DNA of 64,000 nucleotides, from the NCBI GenBank assembly GCA_020137815.1, contig CM035361.1, forward strand, positions 3,984,553 to 4,048,552, read 5' to 3'. This stretch comes from Hormiphora californensis. Taxonomy: Eukaryota > Ctenophora > Tentaculata > Cydippida > Pleurobrachiidae. A program made the position numbers and the translations under genes. The notes beneath the pieces were generated by a model, which did no database searches, was not told the DNA's origin, and saw only the letters and a list, made by a program, of their open reading frames with translations. Positions 23,589 through 34,104 of this stretch are shown here, piece by piece (position 1 is the stretch's first letter; the number at the start of each line of letters is the position of its first letter).

Positions 23589-24168
23589 AGGGCCTAAAAA
23601 CCCAAATTTATTAATTATTTTGAACACTACATCGTAACAAGCATGCTATTGGAGTCCCAAAAAACATAGGTACACGCCCCACCCGCCCAATATGAGCCCA
23701 GGAGGAGCCCCTCAAGTTGGGCGAGTTGGGGTCCCCTTGTAAACGCGCTTGTACTCCTTGAAATGCTAACAATATGATACTCTCTGAAATTTGAAGTTTT
23801 GGGTAAAATTTAGCCTTGTGTTTCAGGTGAGTACATAATCTTTCTTGTCTCTGTATTCTGGTAATTTTTCTCCTAGTTTTGATAGGCTTAAATAATAATT
23901 GATGAGAAAGATTATGAAATCTACTAAAACACAAGGATAGTTTCCATCCTAAATTTTATATTTGAGAGAGGATCATATTGTTAGCATTTCAAGGAGTACA
24001 AGCGCATTTACAAGGGGACCCCAAATGGACCCCAACTTGAGGGGCTCCCCCGGCCCTGGGCTCACCTGGGGCCGTGTGGCGTGTACCTATGTTTTTGGGA
24101 CTCCAATAGCATGCTTGTTACGATGGAGTGTTCAAAATAAATAAATAAAATTTGGGTTTTTAGGCCCT
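23589..24168. mobile_element. TTAA-flanked foldback element (580 bp)
   Basis: TTAA at 23585-23588 and 24169-24172. Ends AGGGCCTAAAAACCCAAATT and the mirror. Arms run inward to about 23930, with shared GGGGACCCC, GGAGTACAAGCGC and ACAAGCATGCTATTGG. An AGGGCC end with TTAA differs from the CCCTTTG families and could be Kolobok/T2-like or piggyBac-like. Confidence 0.8.
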
Positions 24169-24370
24169 TTAAGCCCGTAGAACGATCGTTTCCATAGCAG
24201 GCAGCAGCTCTTGAGTGTTTAATTAGAAATAGTCCATCTCTAAAACTGCAGTCTACTATCATTGATATTTTCAGGTAACAACTTTGCCAGGGACGTGCAT
24301 CACCAGGCTAAAAGGATACGAATTTGAAAAGAGAGGAAACGAGAATATCTGGAAAAATGAGAAAGTAAAG

Positions 24371-24640
24371 TTTTCCTTCCGGCTGGACAAGATGAAGGGT
24401 ATTTTATTGTTTGTAGCATTTGTTGTATGTAGCATAACGTGCAGTTAATTTCTGTACATATGTGAAACATCTTTATTAGGCTTCTGGCTTAAATTTTGAT
24501 GAAACAACCTTTTTCAACTCTTTACCGCTTCTTTATACAAATTAATTTGAGCCTGATTATGATGTTGTAGATTGAAATTAATAGCAAGTTATGCTACAAT
24601 AAAATACCCGTCCATTCATCTTGTCCAGCCGGAAGGAGGA
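24371..24640. mobile_element. MITE with TCCTTCCGGCTGGACAAGAT ends
   Basis: Left TTCCTTCCGGCTGGACAAG near 24370 and right CTTGTCCAGCCGGAAGGA near 24620-24640. Fragments of the same end occur near 6485, 10945 and 28525. Confidence 0.75.
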
Positions 24641-24769
24641 CCCCCCCCCCCATCGACTTCTATATGTGGCTGATAAACAATAAACATTAAACATGTCTCA
24701 GAGTATGATATCCAATGAAATGAACAATTTTACTAAAAGTTTTGGTATTGCTCTGAAAAATTATACACT

Positions 24770-25055
24770 CAAACACTCGAGATCGAGTGCACTCGTACCT
24801 CAAATCCCAAAATATATAAACAATAGTTTTAGTACAGTCGGACCCCGATTTACCGGGATGCTAGGGAGAAAGGATTTTGCCCGGTAAATCGGGGTGCCCA
24901 GTATATTGGGGTCAAATACCGTTAATTGTCTATATTGGGAGAAATTTATCCTCCCGGTAAATCGGGGTCCGGTAAATTGGGGTCCGACTGTAAAACTAAA
25001 ACTATTGTTTGTATAATTTGGGATTTGAGGTACGAGTGTTGGCGTGTAAACTTTT
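24770..25055. repeat. Hairpin element with a pogo-like MITE in its loop
   Basis: The segment 24790-24832 (GTACCTCAAATCCC .. CAATAGTTTTA) is mirrored at 24993-25045. The TA-flanked MITE at 24835-24990 sits exactly between the arms. Confidence 0.75.
24835..24990. mobile_element. pogo/Tigger-like MITE, copy a (156 bp)
   Basis: Terminal repeats CAGTCGGACCCCGATTTA and mirror, flanked by TA. Other copies: 30310-30430 (ragged), 30793-30949, 35959-36062, 37938-38099, 41263-41358, with end fragments near 36200-36256 and 43650. Confidence 0.85.
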
Positions 25056-25204
25056 CAGTGCAGATTTTAGAAGTTTGTGTGTTTCAGTGTCTCTCTAAGG
25101 TGAGATAAGTTTTTTGAGATCTGAAAGAATTACAGCTAAGAAATGTGTATAACAGCTGCAGCAGAGGTGTTTATTATACTTTATGATTGTAGCTGAGGTA
25201 TAAT

Positions 25205-25320
25205 ATTCATTTCCCAAAAACCAAATACAACGCTGTTTAGAAAATTGTTCAACAACTTAAAAACATATAATTTGCCATTGGTTACGGGTCCCTTAACCAT
25301 GGTAAGCCACTTTCTAGGTA
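25205..25320. repeat. Inverted copy of the flanks of the 33725 MITE (empty site)
   Basis: The reverse complement joins CCAATGGCAAATTATATG .. TTTTTAAGTTG directly to TTGAACAATTTTCTAAACAG. At 33650-33935 the same text is split by a 151-bp MITE. Confidence 0.75.
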
Positions 25321-26899
25321 ACCACCCTCTAATGACTGGCATGGCGTACAACCATTTAGGTCATAACGCCCCCCCCCCCCCCCCCCGCAGGAATACGTCG
25401 CGTCCCTCCCTTAACTCTTCCCCCCCCCCCATATTTGTCATACATACCAGACAGTCTGAACACGTTTAATAAAAAGTTGCTTCCTCCTCCTCTATATTCC
25501 ATGGGCGTTGTATCACCTGGGCTGTATCACTTTATTGTGTCACAAAATTGGTTGTCTGCTATATATATTTGGTATTGGTATTGGCAGTGCATCTAAACAC
25601 GCGGGGCAAAACAAACAATATGCCTTTTACCTACTGCATACATCATATATTGTGTCTGCTTAGTAAGAACTGTTTTCTCTGTACCCTAGGATCTTAGCTG
25701 CAGTCACCTGTGGTATTCTTTTACATTTAGTGCGGCACATAATCGGTTATTATACGGTTAGGAAAAACAAGCTTTTCTTGATGATGCAGGGTGCGTGTTT
25801 TGATACGAATAGGTCATTAACCAGGATGTATGTACTAACGATTTGTTTAGGAAATAGCTTGGCAGAATGCTTGCCGTGCAGTATATTTGTTGTCCCTAGG
25901 TCTAAATATTTAATACGACAAACCCTTGATTTACCAGTCGACTGATCCTCGGAGCTCGGGGGAAGGATAAACGCACATGTCATACCATATGTGGTGTCAA
26001 GATTCGAGGTGCATGCAGCTCAGCTTAGATTATAGACGTCCACATGGTAATACAAGATTTTACTGTACACTAGAATTTACACGTATGATGCTGCTTTCTA
26101 TAAGCGTTCCCTATAATGCCTCAACTAGATCACGATCTGATTTTGTGGAGGAGGAAGGATCATTAGTGTTGGAATTCTGCCTACAAACATAAATTTCATG
26201 TACGTGATACCATATAAATATAGCAGTATATATATGCAGAAATCCTTTGGCGGTGTTGGGTACACGATCTGCTCAGCTTCGTTTCTGATCGCTGATCCTC
26301 TTCATTTATAAAACATAAAACCTTGATTCCACAGCCTGTTGAAATATAAGATTAATTTATAGAATTTATCCTAACAATATACACCATATTATCTAGGCAA
26401 CGTCGCGTGATTCCCCCTAAATGCCCACACGAGTACACGAGGTGCATATAATATTTGTAATAATCGAACAGGAAAACACGTCATACCAAACTGGTATAAA
26501 TATTCAGATACTCTCTGCAACTCTTGTTTGGTTAACAAAAAAACCGGTTTTCAAACTCCCCACATCCCCCCCCCCCACCCGGCCCAACTGCAGCAGCGCC
26601 TGTGTGATGCATAGTAACTTTTATTTTTCACTTCACTGATGCGGTAGATTCCACGGAGCCATCTCTTTATTTTCTTAGTATCATGGAAACACGTCCCCTC
26701 TTCTCCTAAAGAACTATCGCAACATTCGTCATTGCAATGACAGCTGAAGGGAGAGAATGCACGTCCCCTTCAATGTACTGCAGTGTGATAGCTCTGTTTC
26801 ATATTCGATATTTGCTCCACTGTTTGGTTGTCCCAGTCCAAGTGGGCTGGGGGCACCGTCCAGAAAACGTGAGGAACATCGCATCATCTGCAAACCACC
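25321..26899. other. Intergenic, nothing recognised
   Basis: Two poly-C runs (25371-25386, 26565-26577) and mixed-composition DNA. Short open frames have no recognisable motif and no supporting splice sites. It may be unique intergenic DNA between the TE cluster and the hydrolase gene. Confidence 0.4.
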
Positions 26900-26916
26900 C
26901 ACTGTTTGGCGTTCAC

Positions 26917-27755
26917 TGTTTACTACTACTACGAGTGCCTGGGCTTGCCAACGGCAAGCCCACAGGGGACTATCGCAAGCGATATCGCCGGCACTAGGAG
27001 AGCAGCCCCCCCAATCCCCCCACGAAAAAACCAAGAGGTTACAACAAGGACCTGTCATCTGACACGATCACTTGAAGGTGGTTCAAGGATTGGAGGTGCG
27101 TCTCCTGCGGTAGTTGTTTGATTTGTTTCTATTGTTTCCCTGTTCTGTGTATTTCCCCTGTGCTACCATCAGGGGTTATACTCTCCTTATTTCATTTTTT
27201 TCTTTCTCTTCTTTTGCTTTGAGTTCATGAACTTTGCTTATGATCTTTAAGGCTTCCTCTGTGTGGTGTAGTATTGTTTCTCCTAGGTTATCGTAGTTTG
27301 TTTTTCCGCTTATTCTCATTCTTACTATTTTCAGTGTTTCGCAATCGCATATCAGGTGTTTGGATGTTTCCTCTGCCTTAGAACATAGGCTACATGTTGC
27401 TGAGTTTGTTTTCCCAATTTTTTTGAGGTACTTGTTGAATGGTCCTATATTTGTGGTGAGGTGTGTGATGTTTCTGAATTTCTTCCTGTTCTTTTTGTAT
27501 ATTTCTATCTTTTTTGTGAGTGTTTTCCAAGTTAATTTGCTCGTGATTATTTGTTTTGTTTGTTTGCCGCCTTTTTTAAGGAAATGATTCCATGTGTTTT
27601 CCTTGGCTGTTTCCTTAGTGTTTGTTTTGATGTAACTCTGGGGGATTGGGCTTGGTAGACTTTCGCTTATTTGTTTCTTACTTCCTTCTTTGGCTAGTAT
27701 GTCAGCCGCCTCGTTGCCTTCTATCCCTATATGTGCTTTAACCCATTTGACTGTT
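26917..27755 (-). mobile_element. 5'-truncated I-like LINE with RNase H and CCHC tail
   Basis: On the minus strand an open frame runs from 27752 to a TAA at 27178-27176 (about 190 codons, no ATG). It holds an RNase H tail (KWVKAHIGIEGNEAADILAK) and a downstream zinc-finger-like CSLCSKAEE..H..CDC motif, the order seen at the end of I-clade ORF2. The 3' UTR has a GGGCTTGCC/GGCAAGCCC hairpin and ends in GTAGTAGTAGTA. CACTGTTTGGCGTTCAC at 26900-26916 recurs at 27756-27772 with one change: a 17-bp target duplication. The element was truncated during insertion, so reverse transcriptase and endonuclease are missing. Confidence 0.85.
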
Positions 27756-27772
27756 CACTGTTTGGTGTTCAC

Positions 27773-28946
27773 GTACAGTCAATATGCATTGTTTGCAAAC
27801 CCACTTCCCCACTGTTTTGTATCGAAATTGGACTTTCGTCTTTCCCTATAATACTTGTAAAGTGTAAAGTAAGGCATGAATAATAGACAATATAGTTCTG
27901 TATAGTGTCTTACCAAAGCTTCTCACTGAAAAATCAGTGCTCCACCCATCATTGAAAATGTTTGTTGAGTAATACATACTCGACAAGAAAATGTAGAGGC
28001 TTCATCTTTGGAACTCATGCAGGAGCCCTCAAATCAACTAGACTAATGATACATCCAGTTCATTTTGCTTCATATCATGGAGATTCTGGCACTTGGCAGC
28101 GGTCCATGTACTGACGTAATGTAGAAGTGTATAGAACATCGAAGCATTTGCTCATGCTTCAGGCTTCCTCTAGAGTTCATATAACTGTCCCTTTCTCATG
28201 GAAAACGTGCATTAGCTGTGCTGATATAAAAGTTTTTAGACTGCAGATAACTTCCTGTGTCTAGGTAAAGTTAGATCTGCTATTATTTTGATATTTCAAA
28301 AGTAACTTTACTTTTGAGAACATTTCGCCTTTGGAATGTTCGTGTCTGCATTTGTATGAATGACATCACATATTTAGTAAACATATGATGTCAAGCTGAT
28401 GCGAGCATTCCAAAGGCGAAATGTCCTCAAAATCAAAATCAAAGTTACTGATGTTATTTACACTTGTCAATGTGAATATCTAATGCAAATTTAACTACTT
28501 GTACGATCGTGAATTATTTTTTTCCTTCCAGCTGGATAAAATTATAGTTTACTTACATGGCTCACATGCCGCGCTCTGAGAGGGTTCGGCCCGGTAGATC
28601 AATGGTTTAGTTACCATATGATCATGATAGGTGCTAAACAAATCGAAGTTCTATACCTTATTCCCGAATATAATATATGCCCGCATATTTCCTGTTCGAA
28701 AAGCTTTATAGTTCAATGCTCAATCCATGTGCTATTGCTAATAATCAATGCTACTCAGTAGCTGCTTGTGTTATAATTGTGTATTCATTTTATGTCTAAC
28801 TCTAACATTATACACTCGATTTAATATATCCTTGTCGATTAGCCGCTATTTTATATGATAGACATTAATTGATTATTGATTGATTGACATATTGTCATTT
28901 CTTATATTAATTTTTTATCAATTTGTGTTTTCAAGAAACTAGAACT
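27773..28946. other. Intergenic region upstream of the hydrolase gene
   Basis: Contains a hairpin MITE-like segment at about 28300-28435 (arms GAACATTTCGCCTTTGGAAT and mirror) and a TTTTCCTTCCAGCTGGA end fragment at 28523. No gene or clear promoter motif was recognised. Confidence 0.45.
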
Positions 28947-31900
28947 ATGATTCCCCAAATTGTAATTGACACTGACTGTGGAGTAGACGACACGTTTTGT
29001 ACTGCAAACTTTGCAGCCCTTCACCGTGCTGGAAAGTGCAAAATCAGAGGTAGATTACTACATTTGTTCGTCACGTTTTTTGTAAAAGAAATTAAACGGA
29101 AATCACGGAGACGGAAATTACGGAGACAGTACGAATAGTTCAGCCAAATAAACATATGATAAGTCTCTAATTTATGGAGGAGTGGAGCTACGACCATATC
29201 GTAGAATAGTTTCACTTTTAGTTTTACTCTTCAATAGGGTAAGCTGGGGTAAAAGTGGTTCTAAAATACGCAATTTATACAGCAGGAAGAAAAAATATAT
29301 ATAGGCTATCCAATGAAACCTTTTCCTTTCAGCCGAACTAAATTTTAAAATCTACAAGTTTTATTTAATGGGTTAATTAATCAATTCAAATAATTTGGTG
29401 AGGCGTTTTTTGGAAAATTTGCATCGGGGCAAAGTGGCCCAAGCCAATAGCATTGCTCGATTTTATCACGTGTCTGGTGTTGTTAGACGAAACGATCAAA
29501 TTAGGGGCAATGTGGCCCATGTTCTGCACCGGAACATGGGCCACTTTACCCCTAATTTGACCGTCTGGACTAAATTTTTGTACATTCCAATGTCACGTGG
29601 TATTGCAGGCGCCATTTCATTGGTCCTAGAGGTGGGCCACTTTGCCCCAGACCGGACCAATTTGCCCCGGAGAGTGGGCCATATTCGCCCCGATTTCACA
29701 AAATTGACAATTAAGACAAAAAAAATGCCAATTTCTTCAAAATTTTTATACCACGTTTTAGAGAATTATAAAGCCTAACTGGCAGTTTTTGCAAAATTAA
29801 AATCGGCCGACCCAAACAGAAATAACAGCAGTTTTAAAGCGAAAATTCGGAACAGAACGAGCAGGTCTCCGCTGGAGAAAAAGTCACGTGACTACATGTA
29901 ATAACTAGGGCCACTTTGCCCCATACATGGGCCACATTACCCCGCGGGCCATTTTGCCCCATCTTACCCTACTATAAAATGCTATATAATTGGAACTTAA
30001 TTTGTTGTTTGTTTAGGTGTAACAACCGTTTGTGGAAATATTCCAACCGAGGCAGCTTTTCAAAACACAAGTCGCCTCCTACGAGAGGTGATTATATTTT
30101 ATTCCAAGTGTGTTGATTATAAATTATTATAAATTAAATAATTAAAAAAAGTATTTAATTAATTAAATAGCAACTTTCTATGAATAACGGATTATCCTAC
30201 ACAGGTTCTAAAAATTGGTGATGTACCAGTTTATCGGTCTGGATGTTCCAAGTTCAACGATCGACACTGTTCACTTTTTTATGGTTCCGACGGCCACAAA
30301 GGTATAATACAGTCGGACCCCGATTTGCTGGGATTCTAGGGGGAAAGGGTTTTCCCGGTAAATTGGTTCGACACCGATATACAGCTGGGCACCTCGATCG
30401 GGGTGTCAGTATATCGGGGTCAAAAACCGTTAATATCCTCTATCGCTAACGAAAGTTTAATTAATTCAGAAATGTTTATTTCCAGGTGTTCTCTCGGCAC
30501 TATCCACGACAGTTTACGATGCAAAATGCACTCAACCCACCTCTGAATCCTTCCTTGCAAATATTTTATCCAAATCAGACTCCAACACAATAACTATAGT
30601 GGCCATTGGACCACTAACAAACCTGGCAAAAGTGGAGGAAACAAATCCAGGAGTCCTTGCCAGAGCAAAACAAATCGTTATCATGGGAGGTTAGTTCTTA
30701 GATTAGAACAAAGCCCGACACTGTTATACAGGTGTGAAAAAGGTATGAACAATTCCAAAATAGGCTACTCCTGAACAGCCCAATGAGTAGTACAGTCGGA
30801 CCCCGATTTAACGGCACCCCGATTTAACGGCAGCATAATCTTCCCCCGATATAGGAAATTAACAGTATTTGACCCCGATTTAGCGGACACCCCGATTTAA
30901 CGGACAAAACCCTTTCCCCCGAGGGTGCCGTTAAATCGGGGTTCGACTGTAGTAGGGGTCGGAGTTCTTCCATCCTGCCAACATTGTTCAAAATATAAGT
31001 CAAAGCATTCACCATTCTAATTTTAATAAAACTGATTTACGAACCATGTCAATTATTCTAAGGAGCAATCTACGAAGAGGGAAACTGTCCAAAGACACAG
31101 ATGGCATCAGAGTACAACTTCGGTATGGATGGACCTGCTGCGAATGTCATCCTTGGACTTCCTAACATTGTCTTGTTTCCCCTTGATTTGACCATCAAAA
31201 TAAGGTATAACACACGGTCAATCCTCGATCATATGCCATGTATGGCGGCGCCATACCCCAATTTGATTCTCAAACGCAGTGCTCTCAGATGGGGTCGGTG
31301 GCGCCATACAGCGATCGTGTGGTGCTAAAAACATTACCATGCCACGCAGATCCGACAGAAGCTACAGGGAACATGCCAATAAAACCATTATCTTTAAATT
31401 CAGATTCGATATGGATTACATTCTAGAGACTTCCGAGAATCTAGCTGAGGAACAGAGTAACTTCATCAAAAACATAGTTAACGGAGCATTCGATTCAATG
31501 GGTAAGTTTTATCTTTATAGCTGTCCTATCCATTGTTATGCACCGTCAACCCAAACCACTAAAACTAAACTTATTTTAAAATATCATTTAGTTGAATACA
31601 ACGAAACGACGAGGGATGATCGACGATTAAATATTCACGATGTCCATTGTTTTGTGTACGTTTTAAATCCAGCCTTATACCAAAGTAAGTTCATATCGAC
31701 ACTATTACACGGTCGCTTGTAGTGGGAAAACGGTAATGGAAAACTGAGATACAGTAAGACGACGCGCAACCGTGGCCAATCAGGGCGCTAGTACGTGCTG
31801 AACACATGCACTTTTTGCTGCGCGTTATGCAACGTGCACGTCTCCTTACTGTATTTCTATTACGGTAATATGACTACACTATTATAGTTCTGTTATTATA

Positions 31901-32124
31901 GCAGCATGAAGTTCAAAGTATTTTTATCATCATAGTGCTAATTTTATCAATCTAAAACAATTCTCTCATCCCCTTTTTCAGTTACAGAAATGAAGCTAAA
32001 GGTTGATGACATTGGCGTCTGCAGCAAGATCACAGATAATTCAAGACCCGTGACACATGTGGCGATGGGAGTGGTCGATCCTAATGCCGTTCAAAATGCT
32101 GCCCTCACATATGTTGGACTTTAG
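28947..32124 (+). CDS. Nucleoside hydrolase (IUNH family), 8 exons, 316 aa
   Basis: Hydrolyses the N-glycosidic bond of nucleosides to base plus ribose; a cytosolic salvage enzyme by family. Exons: 28947-29049, 30017-30087, 30205-30301, 30486-30689, 31063-31204, 31404-31501, 31592-31684, 31982-32124; all GT-AG with matching phases. Exon 1 has the Ca/ribose-binding DTDCGVDD (Cys where most members have Pro). Exon 2 has VTTVCGNIPTEAA; exon 4 has GPLTNLA and IVIMGG; exon 5 has SEYNFGMDGPAANV; exon 7 has the late INIHDV-type catalytic His-Asp (LNIHDVHCFVYVLNP). Length fits the family (about 310-340). No signal peptide. The first ATG is the only one in frame before DTD after the local acceptor-like CAAG. 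A polyadenylation signal follows. Substrate preference cannot be read from sequence. Confidence 0.93.
29237..29969. mobile_element. TA-flanked element in intron 1 of the hydrolase gene (733 bp)
   Basis: Ends GGGTAAGCTGGGG and CCCCATCTTACCC, with TA at 29235-29236 and 29970-29971. The interior repeats GGGCCACTTTGCCCC themes in both orientations. Related in design to 18650-19988. Confidence 0.8.
30310..30430. mobile_element. pogo-like MITE, copy b, ragged, in intron 3
   Basis: Starts CAGTCGGACCCCGATTTG after TA. The right end is eroded but GATCGGGGTGTCAGTATAT is family text. Confidence 0.65.
30793..30949. mobile_element. pogo-like MITE, copy c, in intron 4
   Basis: CAGTCGGACCCCGATTTAAC at the left, mirror end at the right, flanked by TA; 157 bp. 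Confidence 0.82.
31236..31315. mobile_element. GGCGCC inverted fragment in intron 5
   Basis: ATGGCGGCGCCATACCCCA is followed by the mirrored GATGGGGTCGGTGGCGCCATA. The same text occurs in reverse at 37510-37555, so it is a dispersed short inverted element. Confidence 0.6.
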
Positions 32125-32126
32125 AG

Positions 32127-32235
32127 CAAGAACCGACCGAAACAAGTAAACAACCAATCAGAACTCGTTATTTAGGTCACGTGATTGGTTATTAGCCAAT
32201 CAGGGACCAGTATTTCCTGATTCGGTCGGTTCCTG
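32127..32235. mobile_element. hAT-type MITE (109 bp) at the hydrolase stop codon
   Basis: Terminal repeats CAAGAACCGACCGAA and TTCGGTCGGTTCCTG. The 8-bp duplication CTTTAGAG (32119-32126 and 32236-32243) contains the TAG stop, so the reading frame end was kept and only the 3' UTR gained sequence. Confidence 0.88.
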
Positions 32236-32274
32236 CTTTAGAGTCTGCAGTTTGACTGAACAATATTGAAGAAC

Positions 32275-32280
32275 AATAAA
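32275..32280 (+). terminator. Polyadenylation signal of the hydrolase gene
   Basis: AATAAA about 150 bp after the stop codon, beyond the inserted MITE. Confidence 0.55.
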
Positions 32281-32479
32281 AGACATTATTTAGAGACAGT
32301 AATTAATTTGAGTCGCGTGACAGTGTCCGCTATCCAGATGAAACAATTCAAATTACATGTCTAGACTCTATGAATTTCAAACACAACATAGAGACGTAAT
32401 TTAATTTTTCACCAAACTTTTAACTGGACACCAAGGAATTGTAACAAGCAATTGGTTTAGACATTATTCCAACTATCGT

Positions 32480-32707
32480 TTTCTTGCACCTCTCACTTTA
32501 ATAAAAAGATACCCGTTGTCTAGGGTGCTCGTCTCCACTCCAGGCCAGTGCGTCTCTGTGAGAATCAAAGCGTCAAGACAGAAAGATAAGACTGCATTAG
32601 ATAATTCAAAAAGTTTGGAAGATGATGACTGTAACGATACGACATTCCGGGTTGGTAAAGTTGGTGAAAAGATGCGTCTTTATCTAAGTGGCCACAAATT
32701 TTAATAA
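32480..32707 (+). CDS. Possible terminal exon, unidentified
   Basis: An open frame ends RVGKVGEKMRLYLSGHKF, stop at about 32702, with AATAAAG directly after it. A CTAG at 32522 could serve as an acceptor, but upstream exons were not found and the neighbouring gene already has its own end. It could be a small orphan exon or chance. Confidence 0.2.
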
Positions 32708-32729
32708 AGGCCTCTGATTGGGCGATTGG

Positions 32730-32880
32730 CTCGGGCACCGAAAAATGACCAAAATTAAAATGAAGGGGCTCAAGCCCAAACTTCCCGATAAGATAGAAAG
32801 CTAACTCCAGTTGCTTTGGATTCCTCTCGAAAAGGTGATTCAGAAAAGCTCCGTGCTCCTAGGAGGTTTAAACCACAGTC
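32730..32880. mobile_element. Fragment of the 35-kb MITE family
   Basis: The reverse complement matches the interior of 35015-35175 (CACGGAG.TTTTCTGAATCA, TTTCTATCTTATCGGGAAG). No intact ends. Confidence 0.6.
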
Positions 32881-33650
32881 ATACCCTATTCCAGGTTGCC
32901 AGATGAAAATAATTATAATTACTCCGACCAAAATTTATTTTCGAGTGCAGGGCAATCTCTCGCCGTAGGGTTTTAGGACATACCAAGGGGACCTCAAATC
33001 TACAATTTTAGCCCTAAAGTCGAATTCGTAATTCGTATTTAAAATTCGTTTTAAAAACGTCCTGAGCATGTCCTGAAAAGACGTTTTTGTCGTTTTTGAC
33101 ATTGTATCATAAAAATAGATTTTTAGAGCTAGAAGTACGAAAATTTAGGGAATTGAAGAGGACTATAGAAGTTAATCGACACAAAAATGTTTTGAAATCG
33201 GTGACAATTTCCGGTCGTGAGATAACATCTGGGAGGATCAGAGGGGTATGGGGCAGGTTCAGAGGGGTATCTAGTAGGATCTGAGGGGTGTCAGATACGA
33301 TCAGAGGGGTGTCAGGTACGGCGATTTTCCACATCCAAAACTCCAATTTTTAAGATTTTTCTATAATTAGTCTAATAATTATGTAATTATCTCATTAGCA
33401 AGTGGTTTAATGAAAAATCTGACATGCTCTACCCCCACTAACGAGATGTTTCCGGTCGGGACATCTTTTTCCGGGTCAAAAACTCCGATTTTTACAACTT
33501 TCAGTTTCTCGCCCACAGCACATGGTGCGCATGCACAAAAACCCGGAAATGAAGGTGTTGCACCTCTTACCGGAATTTAGGGTTTTCTGTGGTGTTAGTG
33601 GAGACCCTTGGAAACACATTGGTTAAGGAATTAGCTGGTATAGTAAAATT
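32881..33650. other. Non-coding stretch with a short tandem block
   Basis: At 33230-33320 four to five imperfect copies of GATCAGAGGGGTGTCAGGTA occur. Near 33426-33445 CTCTACCCCCACTAACGAGATG echoes the module of the piggyBac-type foldbacks. Otherwise nothing is recognised. Confidence 0.5.
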
Positions 33651-33724
33651 TCCTAATCGTAGCTACGCGTAGGGCTCCGGTCCCTTACTACGTAACCAAT
33701 GGCAAATTATATGTTTTTAAGTTG

Positions 33725-33875
33725 GGGTCAGCACACACCTACGCCAAAATCAAAATTAAAATTTTGATTTTGGAGCCAGACACACCAGCGCTGTCAAAAT
33801 TCTCTCTCCCCCGTTCTCACAGTAACAATCTCGCACGCGATTTTGACGGTCGCGTTGGATGACAAAATTATTTTG
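33725..33875. mobile_element. One-armed relative of the 4688 MITE (151 bp)
   Basis: Starts GGGTCAGCACACACC and shares AAATTAAAATTTTGATTTTG and CGATTTTGACGGTCGCGTTG with 4688-5236. Flanked by TTG on both sides; the empty site is at 25205-25320. Confidence 0.75.
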
Positions 33876-34023
33876 TTGAACAATTTTCTAAACAGCGTTG
33901 TTTTTGGTTTTTGGGAAATGAATGTTATTGCTAAAAATGTCACGCAGTCACCCCTACACTAGCCGTGCGCAGCGCGGCTAAACGAAGCCTGCAAATTATA
34001 ACATAATAGGGGATTTCATCACC

Positions 34024-34090
34024 AAAGATCTACGAGAATGGCAGAGAAACAGTGTCTAGGGACGATCTTGCTAGTTATCCTATTCTGAAG
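34024..34090 (+). pseudogene. Partial duplicate of gene C exon 3
   Basis: KIYENGRETVSRDDLAS-type codons match 36806-36870 almost base for base and are followed by a GTAAGT donor, but the exon start (the W-containing strand) is missing. A stranded partial duplication 2.7 kb upstream of the parent. Confidence 0.75.
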
Positions 34091-34104
34091 GTAAGTCGGA
34101 AGAA

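Noticed and set aside
31279-31722. Single 147-codon ORF as a separate gene
   Set aside because: It is the read-through of hydrolase exons 6 and 7 plus introns; the spliced model restores all family motifs.
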